Assembly: GCF_001687325.1 (NCBI RefSeq)
Contig: NZ_LZRD01000031.1
Span: 1-64,000 of the forward strand
Origin: Streptomyces sp. PTY087I2
GTDB taxonomy: Bacteria; Actinomycetota; Actinomycetes; Streptomycetales; Streptomycetaceae
DNA length: 64,000 nt
Direction: 5' to 3'
The notes under the pieces were generated by a model, which saw only the letters and a list, made by a program, of their open reading frames with translations, was not told where the DNA came from and did no database searches. Each line of letters begins with the position of its first letter. The first letter of the stretch is position 1. This document shows positions 16,706-25,624 of this stretch, piece by piece. Made by a program: the position numbers and the translations under genes.

Positions 16706-17070
16706 ACGTGAGCAGCGAACACACCGACCGGGCCGCAATCTCCGCGATGCGGCTGCTGCCGTGGACGGGCGAGGGCGGGAAGCCCTGTTACGTCGTCGGG
16801 GACGGCATCGGCTATGTCTCGCGGAAAGCCGACGAAGTCGAAAGTATCCAGCTCGACATGGCGGACGAACTGCTCGGCCACGCCGTCGACCTGCTGGCCG
16901 ACGACGGGTCCACCGGGCAACAGGTCCGCTTTCTGGCGGGCCGGCTGACCGAGTCGCTGCAACAGATCGTGCGCGTCGCGGAGAGCCGCGGCTCGCGGCT
17001 GGACGCGCTCCTGCCGGACCGGCCCGAACCGAGCGAGGAGGAGGGCAAACCGGACGAAAACTCTCCGTGA
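16702..17070 (+). CDS. hypothetical protein
   Basis: A 122-residue soluble acidic protein (MNVSSEHTDRAAISAMRLLP ... RPEPSEEEGKPDENSP). I do not recognise a catalytic motif. A central GKPCYVVGDGIGYVSR and a long helical stretch (SIQLDMADELLGHAVDLLAD ... LTESLQQIVRVAES) are visible. It is divergent from the XRE/DUF397 pair; similar small proteins often sit beside such pairs in Streptomyces, so it may be the regulatory target or partner. Function unknown. Confidence 0.7.
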   Translation: MNVSSEHTDRAAISAMRLLPWTGEGGKPCYVVGDGIGYVSRKADEVESIQLDMADELLGHAVDLLADDGSTGQQVRFLAGRLTESLQQIVRVAESRGSRLDALLPDRPEPSEEEGKPDENSP

Positions 17071-17214
17071 GTGGCCGCTCCCGGGCCCACCGGCCGGGCG
17101 CGTTGCCCCCACGGGCCACCACACCGTGTCCCGTACAGCCCTTACCCGCGACCGCCGCACCGGGTAGGCAGGAAGAACACAGCCCTGCCGAACGAGTCCT
17201 ACGAGCGGAAGTCC

Positions 17215-18645
17215 ATGCGCGCGCACGAGCCGAAAGAGAACGAGAAGGAGCCGCAGCGCCCCGCCAGGGGCGCCGCCGAGCGGCCGGGGGAGGCGGCGGC
17301 CCCGGGCGGCCGGGCGCCCGACACGCTTCTCGCTCTCCAGCGCACCACCGGTAACGCCGCCGTCCTCCGGATGCTCCAGCGCGACCGCCACCGGCACGGC
17401 CCCGACTGCGGTCACGGGCAGCCCGCCGCGGAGCCGGTCCAGCGCTCCACCGTGCACGAGGTGCTGCGCGCGCCGGGCAGACCGCTGGACGCACCGCTGC
17501 GCGAGGAGATGGAGTCCCGGCTCGGCTCCGACTTCTCCGACGTCCGGTTGCACACCGACTCGGCGGCCCGCGCCTCCGCGGCCGAGGTGGGGGCCCGTGC
17601 CTACACCTCCGGCAACCACGTCGTCATCGGTGACGGCGGCGGCGACAAGCACACGCTCGCCCATGAGCTGACGCACGTCATCCAGCAGCGTCAGGGCCCG
17701 GTGGCCGGTACGGACAACGGGTCCGGGCTGAGCGTCTCCGACCCCGGCGACCGCTTCGAGCGCGAGGCCGAGGCCAACGCGGTCCGGGTGATGAGGCGGA
17801 CACCCGAGCAGAGCCCCGAGGGTGACCGGAGCGAGCAGGGCGCCCGGCACACGGCACACGGTGCCGGTGCGACGGCCGTCCAGCGCTTCTCCGAGGGGCA
17901 CACCGACGAGCTGGGGAACGTACGGCTCTCGGCGAACGGCCTCTACCTCATGGTGCTCACGCCGGGAGAGGACACCACCGTCATCTGGGTCCTGGAGGGC
18001 GCCCCGGCGCCCCGGTACTGCAAGCCGACCGGGGAGAGCGGTCCCATCGGGGGCCGTACGTACGTGGAGTACGAGCCGACGACGTCCTTCCTCGCGGACT
18101 GCGCCCACACGGCCGAGGAGATCATGCACCAGCAGCGGCTGGCCCTCGGGCAGGACGCCAGCGCATTCGCCCTGGGCGGTGCCCAGTTCGGCCTGGGCGA
18201 CCAGGAGAACGTGGCGGGCGCCCAGGCCTACGCGGCGGCCCGCCCCGGCGGCCCGTACGCGAACGGCGAGGAGCGGCCGGTCCCCGGCCAGGCGTTCGCC
18301 ATCGTGGAGACCGCGTGGCAGGGCGACCACGAGCGGCCCGCCAACGCCAGCGGGTGGCCCTACCACGTGGCGGCCGTGGTCGCGGTGGACGGCGACGACC
18401 GCATCACCGTGGAACAGGCCGCGGACGGCAACGACGCGAAGGCCCGTCAGGGCCACGAGGGCATCATCGACATGTATACGGCGGGAACGGACCCGACCAA
18501 CGGGCACGCGCTGCCGAACAGTTTCCACGGGCGGAACACCGGCGGCCCGGTGCGGCACTTCTCCGCCGGCGCGATCACCGTCATCCTCCAGCCGATCAAC
18601 GTGGGCGGCCTCAGGAGTGAGACCGGCCGCCGGAAGCTCATGTGA
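17215..18645 (+). CDS. DUF4157 domain protein, candidate contractile-injection effector
   Basis: A 476-residue protein. The N-terminal part (about 1-65) is charged and has LLALQRTTGNAAVLRMLQRD, a motif frequent in proteins loaded by extracellular contractile injection systems. The DUF4157 domain (about 85-185) shows PLREEMESRLGSDFSDVRLH, YTSGNHVVIG and HELTHVIQQ at 150-158, a zincin-like HExxH. A linker with a second VQRF leads to a C-terminal domain (about 215-470) that I do not recognise by name. It contains Cys296 at a helix start (FLADCAHTAEEIMHQQ), His384 (WPYHVAAVVAVDGDD) and Glu400 (VEQAADGND), an order and spacing like papain/NlpC-P60 enzymes. ATG 17215 was chosen because the charged start resembles the family; upstream in-frame starts exist. 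No eCIS structural genes are in the window. Confidence 0.8.
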   Translation: MRAHEPKENEKEPQRPARGAAERPGEAAAPGGRAPDTLLALQRTTGNAAVLRMLQRDRHRHGPDCGHGQPAAEPVQRSTVHEVLRAPGRPLDAPLREEMESRLGSDFSDVRLHTDSAARASAAEVGARAYTSGNHVVIGDGGGDKHTLAHELTHVIQQRQGPVAGTDNGSGLSVSDPGDRFEREAEANAVRVMRRTPEQSPEGDRSEQGARHTAHGAGATAVQRFSEGHTDELGNVRLSANGLYLMVLTPGEDTTVIWVLEGAPAPRYCKPTGESGPIGGRTYVEYEPTTSFLADCAHTAEEIMHQQRLALGQDASAFALGGAQFGLGDQENVAGAQAYAAARPGGPYANGEERPVPGQAFAIVETAWQGDHERPANASGWPYHVAAVVAVDGDDRITVEQAADGNDAKARQGHEGIIDMYTAGTDPTNGHALPNSFHGRNTGGPVRHFSAGAITVILQPINVGGLRSETGRRKLM

Positions 18646-19240
18646 CGAAGGCGACCCGCCTGGCCCCGCTTCGACGGTAGTAGTACGCCGCCGTCACCAC
18701 CGCCAGCAGCGGCCCCCAGGCCAGCAGCGGCAGATAGCAGGCGGTCATCACCCAGTAGTGGACGCCTTCGGGAGAACCGGCGGCACCCATGTTGTCCGCG
18801 TCGTTCCAGTTGAACGCGCCGGAGATCGTGATGAGAGTGACGAGCGCCGCGCCGGTCGATGCGGGGATCACCGCCGCCAGGACAGGGATCCGCCGACCGC
18901 CCAGAAGCGGTACCCAGTAAGGGATTTCCTCGCCCCATCGCTGGATCAGGCCCAGGGTGAGCAGGCCGATCGCCTCGGTCAGCAGGGTGACGCCGATGAG
19001 GTAGAAGGATGTGATGCCGGGAAAGTTCCCGGGGCTCAGGTCTTCCTCGGTGAATCCGGAGTCCCAGCCCAGGGCGACGGCGACGCGCCACAGCCCGGAC
19101 GGCACCAGGGTCAGTGCGGCGGCGTGTGCCGCAAGGCGGATGGAACGGGGGACTCGGGGCGCGGACGTGACGGGTATCCCGGTGGCCGGGGTGCCGGACA
19201 CGGCGGGCCGCCGCCCCGGTCTGCTCGCGGTGTCGGGCAT
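18638..19240 (-). CDS. four-TM membrane protein of unknown function
   Basis: A 200-residue protein with a basic N-terminus and four predicted membrane segments (about residues 34-58, 78-100, 117-143 and 159-186), e.g. FYLIGVTLLTEAIGLLTLGL and YLPLLAWGPLLAVVTAAYYY. No family recognised. Its 3' end overlaps the DUF4157 gene by 8 bp, tail to tail, and it is divergent from the two-component system at 19431. It could be a target of that system, or a resistance partner of the DUF4157 protein; neither is shown. Confidence 0.75.
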   Translation of the reverse strand: MPDTASRPGRRPAVSGTPATGIPVTSAPRVPRSIRLAAHAAALTLVPSGLWRVAVALGWDSGFTEEDLSPGNFPGITSFYLIGVTLLTEAIGLLTLGLIQRWGEEIPYWVPLLGGRRIPVLAAVIPASTGAALVTLITISGAFNWNDADNMGAAGSPEGVHYWVMTACYLPLLAWGPLLAVVTAAYYYRRSGARRVAFVT

Positions 19241-19430
19241 GGCGAACTCCGTTGCTCTGAAGGGTGCTTGTGTTGCCGTGGTCGGGCGAACGGCTCAAGC
19301 CTCGCCTTCCGCCGCCCTCGATCCCATCCGCCGATCGGCACAGAGCCGCGCGAAGTCCGCACCGAGGAAAGGCCGTTCTGTGCTGTTCGGCAGAGAGCCC
19401 GGCCCGTTCCGTCCCCGTACGCTGATCGGT

Positions 19431-20591
19431 ATGGGGGAATCAACCGGCCCGGCCGTCATGCTCGGCGCCCTGCCGTCGCTCGCCGCGGCGGGCTCACTGG
19501 TGTGGGCCGTCGCCTGCCGCCGCACCGCGGTCCGTCAGCGGCTCGGCCGCCTCGCCCTCCCGGCCGCGGTGTGCGCGGCCCTCTCCCTGATCACCAGCTT
19601 CGGCCTGCCGCGACCGGCTGCCGGCTGGAAGCTGGCGGAGGCCGCCCTCCTGCTGGTACTCGTGGCCGCGGTCACCCGCTGGTCGCGGGTGTCCCACCTC
19701 GCGTGGGCCCTCCCACCGGCCGCCCTCGCGGTGACCCTCTGGCCCTTGCCGCTGGTCACCGGTGAGTCCTTTCTGGAATCCATCGGGATCGCTACCTCCT
19801 GGCTTCTTCCCGTGGCCGCCGCGGTGGCGGCGGGCGCCTACCCCCGCCGCCAGGAACTGCGCCGTCGGCGCGCGGTGGCCGAGGCCCGCAGCGCACAGCG
19901 CCTTCAACTCTCCCGGGACCTCCACGACTTCGTCGCCCACGACATCAGCGGGATCGTCGTCCAGGCCCAGGCGGCCCGCTTCGTCGCCGCCACCGACCCC
20001 TCCCACGCGGTGCTCGCCCTGGAACGTATCGAAAAGGCGGGCCTGAACGCCCTGGCCTCGATGGACCGGACGGTGCGGATGCTGCACGGTCCGGAGACGG
20101 CCGCCATCGAACCGCTCCCCGACGTGTCCCAACTTCCCCTCCTGATAAAGGACTTCACCGCCGCAGGGGCCACCGAGGCGCATCTCGACCTGCCCGGTCC
20201 GGTCGCGGAGCGGCTCTCGCGCGAGGCGGGCTCGGTCGCGTACCGCATCGTCGTCGAGGGCCTGACCAACATCCGCCGGCACGCCCCCGACGCACCCCGC
20301 GCCACGGTCGCCTTCACACCCACGGCCACCACGGTGGAGATCCGCATCACCAACGACAGCGGCACCGACCCCGCTGCCCGTCCCGCAGCCCGCTCCTCGG
20401 GTCGCCTCGCCCCGGCCCGCCGCGCCTCCCGGGGCGGCCTCGGCCTCCCCGCGCTCACCGAGCACGCCCAAGCTCTCGGCGGATCCCTCTCGGCGGGGCC
20501 CCACGGCGACGGCGGCTGGCAGCTCACCGCCGTCCTGCCGGCCGCCCCGCTCATGGACGGGGACCCCATGACGACGGAGAAGACTCTATGA
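19431..20591 (+). CDS. two-component sensor histidine kinase (NarL-type, HisKA_3)
   Basis: A 386-residue membrane kinase. Several N-terminal TM segments (about residues 5-25, 40-58, 63-80, 84-104, 112-135) precede the dimerisation domain with the phospho-acceptor in LSRDLHDFVAHDISG (His165). The ATPase domain follows (AYRIVVEGLTNIRRHAPDA, GGLGLPALTEHAQALGG). ATG 19431 lacks an RBS; TACGCT at 19418-19423, 7 nt upstream, fits a leaderless start. The paired regulator begins at 20628. The end of the gene lies in a 40-bp-offset duplication (separate entry). Confidence 0.92.
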   Translation: MGESTGPAVMLGALPSLAAAGSLVWAVACRRTAVRQRLGRLALPAAVCAALSLITSFGLPRPAAGWKLAEAALLLVLVAAVTRWSRVSHLAWALPPAALAVTLWPLPLVTGESFLESIGIATSWLLPVAAAVAAGAYPRRQELRRRRAVAEARSAQRLQLSRDLHDFVAHDISGIVVQAQAARFVAATDPSHAVLALERIEKAGLNALASMDRTVRMLHGPETAAIEPLPDVSQLPLLIKDFTAAGATEAHLDLPGPVAERLSREAGSVAYRIVVEGLTNIRRHAPDAPRATVAFTPTATTVEIRITNDSGTDPAARPAARSSGRLAPARRASRGGLGLPALTEHAQALGGSLSAGPHGDGGWQLTAVLPAAPLMDGDPMTTEKTL

Positions 20592-20634
20592 CGAGGGAGC
20601 ACGCCCCATGACGACGGAGAGGACCCTATGACGA
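20564..20634. repeat. duplication at kinase/regulator junction
   Basis: Two copies, 20564-20594 and 20604-20634, of a 31-bp segment beginning CCCCATGACGACGGAGA, differing at three or four bases. The first copy contains the kinase stop as CTATGA, the second the regulator start as CTATGA. The ancestral arrangement was probably a single ATGA overlap that a 40-bp tandem duplication split apart. Confidence 0.75.
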
Positions 20635-21311
20635 CACCCCTCGGCCCGACCCGCATCCTGATCGCGGACGACCAGGAGGACGTCCGCAGCGGGTTCCGGC
20701 TCATCCTCGGCTCGCAGCCCGACATGACCGTGGTCGGCGAGGCGGCCGACGGCCTCACAGCCGTCGACCTCGCCCGCACCCTGCGGCCCGACCTGGTCCT
20801 CGCCGATATCCGGATGCCGGGCCTGGACGGTCTCGAAGTGACCCGGCGCCTCGCGGGCCCCGGCGTACGCGACCCGATGCGCGTCCTCGTCGTCACGACC
20901 TTCGACCACGACGACTACGTACGCACGGCCCTGCGCGACGGCGCCTGCGGTTTCCTGCTCAAGCGCTCGGGCCCCGGGCTGCTGCTGGAAGGGGTCAGGG
21001 CGGCGATGGCGGGGGACATGCTCATCAGCCCCCAGATCACGGTCCGGCTGCTCCGGGACCTGGCCCCCGCCGCCCGCGGCCCGGTGGCGCCCCCGGATCC
21101 GTCGCCTCTCACCGCCCGGGAACAGGAGATCGCCCGGCTGGTCGCCGAGGGCCTCACCAACGCCGAGATCGGCGAGAAGCTCTTCATCACGGCGGGCACG
21201 GCCAAGACTCACATCGCCAACGTCCAGGCCAAGCTGAAGGTCCGCAACCGGGTGGGCATCGCCGCCTGGTCCTGGGAGAACGGACTGGCCGACCCGGCCC
21301 CACAGGAGTAG
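20628..21311 (+). CDS. NarL/FixJ-family response regulator
   Basis: A 227-residue regulator paired with the kinase just upstream. The receiver domain has the acidic pair in ILIADDQEDVRSGF, phospho-acceptor Asp60 (VLADIRMPGLDG), and the conserved Thr/Lys positions (VVTTFDHDDYV, CGFLLKRSG). A C-terminal LuxR HTH follows (LTAREQEIARLVAEGLTNAE ... TAKTHIANVQAKL). GAGAGGACCCT provides an RBS-like sequence that itself comes from the junction duplication. Target genes are unknown; the divergent 4-TM gene is a candidate. Confidence 0.93.
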   Translation: MTTPLGPTRILIADDQEDVRSGFRLILGSQPDMTVVGEAADGLTAVDLARTLRPDLVLADIRMPGLDGLEVTRRLAGPGVRDPMRVLVVTTFDHDDYVRTALRDGACGFLLKRSGPGLLLEGVRAAMAGDMLISPQITVRLLRDLAPAARGPVAPPDPSPLTAREQEIARLVAEGLTNAEIGEKLFITAGTAKTHIANVQAKLKVRNRVGIAAWSWENGLADPAPQE

Positions 21312-21318
21312 TGCGCCA

Positions 21319-21342
21319 GGGATTCCCCCAGGTGGGAATCCC
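21319..21342. promoter_or_regulatory. inverted repeat between response regulator and recD2
   Basis: 9-bp arms GGGATTCCC / GGGAATCCC, loop CCAGGT, 7 bp after the regulator stop and 31 bp before the recD2 -10 element. May be a terminator or an operator for the regulator. Confidence 0.5.
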
Positions 21343-21385
21343 GCCCCCGAACCGCACTGTCAGCGCCACCCGGTAGCGTCGGGTC

Positions 21386-23611
21386 ATGTCCAACATGGCC
21401 GTCCTCGAAGGGGTCCTGGAGCGGATCACCTACGCCAACGAGGAGAACGGGTACACGGTCGCCCGCGTCGACACCGGGCGCGGCGGCGGCGACCTTCTCA
21501 CCGTGGTCGGTGCGCTGCTCGGCGCGCAGGTCGGTGAGTCGCTGCGGATGGAGGGCCGTTGGGGCTCGCACTCCCAGTACGGCAAGCAGTTCACCGTGGA
21601 GAACTACACCACCGTGCTGCCCGCCACCATCCAGGGCATCCGCCGCTATCTGGGCTCCGGGCTGATCAAGGGCATCGGGCCCGTCATGGCCGACCGGATC
21701 ACCACTCATTTCGGCGTCGACACCCTCGACATCATCGAGAACGAACCGAAGCGGCTCGTCGAGGTCCCCGGCCTCGGCCCCAAACGCACGAAGATGATCG
21801 CGGCGGCCTGGGAGGAACAGAAGGCGATCAAGGAGGTCATGGTCTTCCTCCAGGGCGTCGGCGTCTCCACCTCCATCGCCGTCCGCATCTACAAGAAGTA
21901 CGAGGACGCCTCGATCTCCGTCGTGAAGAACCAGCCCTACCGGCTGGCCGCCGACGTCTGGGGCATCGGCTTCCTCACCGCCGACAGGATCGCCCAGGCC
22001 GTCGGCATCCCGCACGACAGCCCCGAGCGGGTCAAGGCCGGGCTCCAGTACGCCCTGTCCCAGTCCTCCGACCAGGGGCACTGCTACCTCCCGGAGGAAC
22101 GGCTCATCGCGGACGGCGTCAAGCTGCTCCAGGTCGACACCGGGCTGGTCATCGAGTGCCTGGCCGAACTGGCCGCCGACCCGGAGGGCGTCGTACGGGA
22201 GAGGGTGCCGTCGCCCGAGGGCGGCGAGCCGATCACGGCCGTCTACCTCGTCCCCTTCCACCGGGCCGAGCTCTCCCTCGCCGGGCAGGTCAGACGGCTG
22301 CTGAACACCGGCGAGGACCGGATGCCGGCCTTCCAGGACGTGGACTGGGGCAAGGCCCTGGCCTGGCTCGCCACGCGTACGGGGGCCTCGCTCGCGCCCG
22401 AACAGGAGGAGGCCGTACGGCTCGCGCTCAGCCGGAAGGTGGCCGTCCTGACCGGCGGCCCCGGCTGCGGGAAGTCGTTCACCGTCCGGTCGATCGTCGA
22501 GCTGGCCCGGGCGAAGAAGGCCAAGGTGGTGCTCGCCGCCCCCACCGGGCGCGCCGCCAAACGCCTCTCCGAGCTGACCGGGGCCGAGGCCTCCACCGTG
22601 CACCGGCTGCTGGAGCTCAAGCCGGGCGGGGACGCGGCGTACGACCGGGACCGTCCGCTCGACGCCGATCTGGTCGTCGTCGACGAGGCCTCCATGCTCG
22701 ATCTGCTGCTCGCCAACAAGCTCGTGAAGGCGGTGGCACCCGGTGCCCACCTCCTCCTGGTGGGCGATGTGGACCAGCTGCCCTCGGTCGGCGCGGGGGA
22801 GGTGCTGAGCGATCTCCTCGCGGAGGGCGGCCCCGTCCCCGCCGTACGGCTCACCCGGATCTTCCGCCAGGCCCAGCAGTCCGGCGTGGTCACCAACGCG
22901 CACCGCATCAACGCCGGACAGCCCCCGCTCACCGAGGGGCTGAGCGACTTCTTCCTCTTCGTGGAGGACGAGACGGAGGACGCGGGCAGACTCGCCGTCG
23001 ATGTCGCGGCCCGCCGCATTCCGGCCAAGTTCGGCCTCAATGCCCGCCGTGACGTGCAGGTCCTCGCCCCGATGCACCGGGGCCCGGCCGGCGCGGGCCA
23101 TCTGAACGGGCTGCTCCAGCAGGCCATCACCCCGGGCCGCCCCGACCTCCCCGAGAAGCGGTTCGGCGGCCGCGTCTTCCGCGTCGGCGACAAGGTCACC
23201 CAGATCCGCAACAACTACGACAAGGGCGAGAACGGCGTCTTCAACGGCACCGTCGGCGTCGTCACCGCCCTCGACCTGGACGAACAGAAGCTCACCGTCC
23301 GCACCGACGAGGACGAGGAGATCGGCTACGACTTCGACGAGCTGGACGAGCTGGCCCACGCGTACGCCATGACGATTCACCGCTCCCAGGGCAGCGAGTA
23401 CCCGGCCGTCGTCATCCCCGTCACCACCAGTGCCTGGATGATGCTCCAGCGCAACCTGCTCTACACCGCCGTGACCCGCGCGAAGAAGCTCGTCGTGCTG
23501 GTCGGGTCCCGTAAGGCGATCGGCCAGGCGGTCCGCACTGTTTCCGCAGGCAGACGCTGTACGGCACTGGATTTCCGGCTCCGGGGCGGCTCCGGCGAAG
23601 ACTTCTCGTGA
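21386..23611 (+). CDS. recD2: RecD2-type SF1B ATP-dependent DNA helicase
   Basis: A 741-residue 5'-3' helicase of the RecD2 (RecD-like) family, which acts without RecBC. The N-terminal part has an OB-like fold (ITYANEENGYTVARV) and helix-hairpin-helix segments (YLGSGLIKGIGPVMADRI, EVPGLGPKRTKMI). The motor shows Walker A GGPGCGKS near residue 355, Walker B VVVDEASM near 432, GDVDQLPSVG, and the C-terminal YAMTIHRSQGSEYPAVV and LLYTAVTRAKK motifs. No RBS; TAGCGT at 21374-21379, 6 nt before the ATG, fits a leaderless transcript. Probably replication or repair related. Confidence 0.95.
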   Translation: MSNMAVLEGVLERITYANEENGYTVARVDTGRGGGDLLTVVGALLGAQVGESLRMEGRWGSHSQYGKQFTVENYTTVLPATIQGIRRYLGSGLIKGIGPVMADRITTHFGVDTLDIIENEPKRLVEVPGLGPKRTKMIAAAWEEQKAIKEVMVFLQGVGVSTSIAVRIYKKYEDASISVVKNQPYRLAADVWGIGFLTADRIAQAVGIPHDSPERVKAGLQYALSQSSDQGHCYLPEERLIADGVKLLQVDTGLVIECLAELAADPEGVVRERVPSPEGGEPITAVYLVPFHRAELSLAGQVRRLLNTGEDRMPAFQDVDWGKALAWLATRTGASLAPEQEEAVRLALSRKVAVLTGGPGCGKSFTVRSIVELARAKKAKVVLAAPTGRAAKRLSELTGAEASTVHRLLELKPGGDAAYDRDRPLDADLVVVDEASMLDLLLANKLVKAVAPGAHLLLVGDVDQLPSVGAGEVLSDLLAEGGPVPAVRLTRIFRQAQQSGVVTNAHRINAGQPPLTEGLSDFFLFVEDETEDAGRLAVDVAARRIPAKFGLNARRDVQVLAPMHRGPAGAGHLNGLLQQAITPGRPDLPEKRFGGRVFRVGDKVTQIRNNYDKGENGVFNGTVGVVTALDLDEQKLTVRTDEDEEIGYDFDELDELAHAYAMTIHRSQGSEYPAVVIPVTTSAWMMLQRNLLYTAVTRAKKLVVLVGSRKAIGQAVRTVSAGRRCTALDFRLRGGSGEDFS

Positions 23612-23699
23612 CCCCTGCACAAAAATGATCGATCAAATCGGTGGGAAACATCACGGAGGTCTTCCGGAACCGGCGTCAAGGGGGCAGGATGAGTAAGTT

Positions 23700-23718
23700 G
23701 GCGGCACTCAGTGCCGCC
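23700..23718 (+). promoter_or_regulatory. hairpin in citrate synthase leader
   Basis: Perfect 8-bp stem GGCGGCAC / GTGCCGCC with loop TCA, inside the 215-bp region between recD2 and the citrate synthase GTG. It overlaps an in-frame upstream ATG at 23689, so it could modulate use of that start. Confidence 0.5.
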
Positions 23719-23826
23719 AGTAGGTCCAATGGACGACCCCGAGTGCACTCTCCTGAGCCGAATGGGGGAGGGTGGAAGACAGTCAGGGCACCTCGAAGAA
23801 GAGGCACTACGTCGGTGAGGGATGAC

Positions 23827-25125
23827 GTGAGCGAGCACACCAACAACGCTGTAGTACTGCGGTACGGCGATGACGAGTACACCTACCCGGTGATCGACAG
23901 CACCGTCGGCGACAAGGGCTTCGACATCGGGAAGCTCCGGGCCAATACCGGCCTGGTGACGCTGGACAGCGGGTACGGCAACACCGCCGCCTATAAATCC
24001 GCCATCACGTACCTCGACGGTGAGCAGGGCATTCTGCGCTACCGCGGATACCCGATCGAGCAGCTCGCCGAGCGCTCGTCGTTCCTCGAGGTCGCGTACA
24101 CGCTGATCAACGGCGACCTCCCCAAGGTCGACGAGCTGGCGGCGTTCAAGAACGAGATCACCCAGCACACGCTGCTGCACGAGGACGTCAAGCGGTTCTT
24201 CGACGGCTTCCCGCGCGACGCCCACCCGATGGCCATGCTGTCCTCGGTCGTCAGCGCCCTGTCCACGTTCTACCAGGACAGCCACAACCCGTTCGACGAG
24301 AAGCAGCGCCACCTCTCGACGATCCGCCTGCTGGCGAAGCTCCCGACGATCGCGGCGTACGCCTACAAGAAGTCGATCGGCCACCCCTTCGTCTACCCGC
24401 GCAACGACCTCGGGTATGTCGAGAACTTCCTGCGCATGACCTTCTCGGTCCCCGCCCAGGAGTACGAGCTGGACCCGGTCGTCGTCTCGGCGCTGGACAA
24501 GCTGCTCATCCTGCACGCGGACCACGAGCAGAACTGTTCGACCTCCACCGTGCGTCTGGTCGGCTCCTCGCAGGCGAACATGTTCGCCTCGATCTCCGCC
24601 GGCATCTCGGCGCTGTGGGGCCCCCTGCACGGTGGCGCCAACCAGTCGGTGCTGGAGATGCTGGAAGGCATCCAGGCCAACGGCGGCGACGTCGACTCCT
24701 TCATCCGCAAGGTGAAGAACAAGGAGGACGGCGTCCGCCTGATGGGCTTCGGCCACCGGGTGTACAAGTCCTTCGACCCGCGTGCCAAGATCATCAAGGC
24801 CGCCGCCCACGACGTGCTGTCCGCGCTCGGCAAGTCCGACGAGCTGCTCGACATCGCGCTCAAGCTGGAGGAGCACGCGCTCTCCGACGAGTACTTCGTC
24901 TCGCGCAACCTCTACCCCAACGTGGACTTCTACACCGGTCTGATCTACCGGGCCATGGGCTTCCCGACCGAGATGTTCACCGTGCTCTTCGCGCTCGGCC
25001 GGCTGCCCGGCTGGATCGCCCAGTGGCACGAGATGATCAAGGAGCCGGGTTCCCGCATCGGCCGCCCGCGCCAGATCTACACCGGCGAGGTCCTGCGCGA
25101 CTTCGTCCCGGTCGAGGGCCGCTGA
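23827..25125 (+). CDS. gltA: citrate synthase
   Basis: A 432-residue type II citrate synthase condensing oxaloacetate and acetyl-CoA, the first step of the TCA cycle. Conserved segments: NTGLVTLDSGYGNTAAYKSA, ILHADHEQNCSTSTVRLVGS (substrate His), GPLHGGANQSVLEML (catalytic His), GFGHRVYKSFDPRAKI (His/Arg) and NVDFYTGLIYRAMGFP (catalytic Asp). The GTG at 23827 gives the usual family start (AVVLRYGDDEYTYPV soon after) and has GAGGG upstream. An in-frame ATG at 23689 would add 46 basic, low-complexity residues; I consider it less likely but cannot exclude it. Confidence 0.95.
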   Translation: MSEHTNNAVVLRYGDDEYTYPVIDSTVGDKGFDIGKLRANTGLVTLDSGYGNTAAYKSAITYLDGEQGILRYRGYPIEQLAERSSFLEVAYTLINGDLPKVDELAAFKNEITQHTLLHEDVKRFFDGFPRDAHPMAMLSSVVSALSTFYQDSHNPFDEKQRHLSTIRLLAKLPTIAAYAYKKSIGHPFVYPRNDLGYVENFLRMTFSVPAQEYELDPVVVSALDKLLILHADHEQNCSTSTVRLVGSSQANMFASISAGISALWGPLHGGANQSVLEMLEGIQANGGDVDSFIRKVKNKEDGVRLMGFGHRVYKSFDPRAKIIKAAAHDVLSALGKSDELLDIALKLEEHALSDEYFVSRNLYPNVDFYTGLIYRAMGFPTEMFTVLFALGRLPGWIAQWHEMIKEPGSRIGRPRQIYTGEVLRDFVPVEGR

Positions 25126-25624
25126 CCCGGATCTCGGCCCGGACCTCGTGTCCGCCCCGTAGTGCCCGGCCTCTTCGGCCGACTGCCTTCGCCCCGCGTA
25201 CCGCGCTTCGCACAGAGCGCGGTGTCCGGGGCGATTCGGCGTTTCCGGGGGCGTGTGCGGGTGCCAGGGGCCCGGGGCCGGAAAGGGAGAAGCGCCCCGC
25301 CGTCGATCCCCCCACGGGTCGACGGTCGGGGCGCTTCCCATATCCCGGAGCGGATTCCCCCCACGGGATCCGGCCGGGCGTCTGCAAGGAGCCGTAGCTC
25401 CTGTTGTTCTGTTGTGCCGCGATCTGCCGGGGTACGTACGCACGGGAGGGCCGCTCAAAGCTCCCCGGTGCACGTGCCCCGGCCAACGCATGCCATCAGG
25501 AGCGTCCCCCAAGACACTCCGTCGGACGTCCCCCAAGACATCCCTTGGCAATCGCACTCTAAGACTCTCGAACCCACCGGATGGTTACCCTGAAATCGGT
25601 GTGATCTAAATCTCTTTGTGGAAG
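25126..25624. other. 499-bp convergent intergenic region
   Basis: Lies between the stops of citrate synthase and copA. It holds a strong hairpin at 25289-25337 and a smaller GC-rich stem (CGGCCTCTTCGGCCG near 25149-25163). No gene is supported on either strand. Confidence 0.6.
25289..25337. terminator. long inverted repeat, bidirectional terminator
   Basis: Arms beginning GAAGCGCCCCG and ending CGGGGCGCTTC, extended by CCGTCGA/TCGACGG with one bulged base, around a loop of about 11 nt. Lies between convergent citrate synthase and copA. Confidence 0.75.

Noticed and set aside
18447..19298. Minus-strand open frame over the 4-TM gene in another frame
   Set aside because: Basic and low-complexity; the 200-residue frame has true membrane segments.
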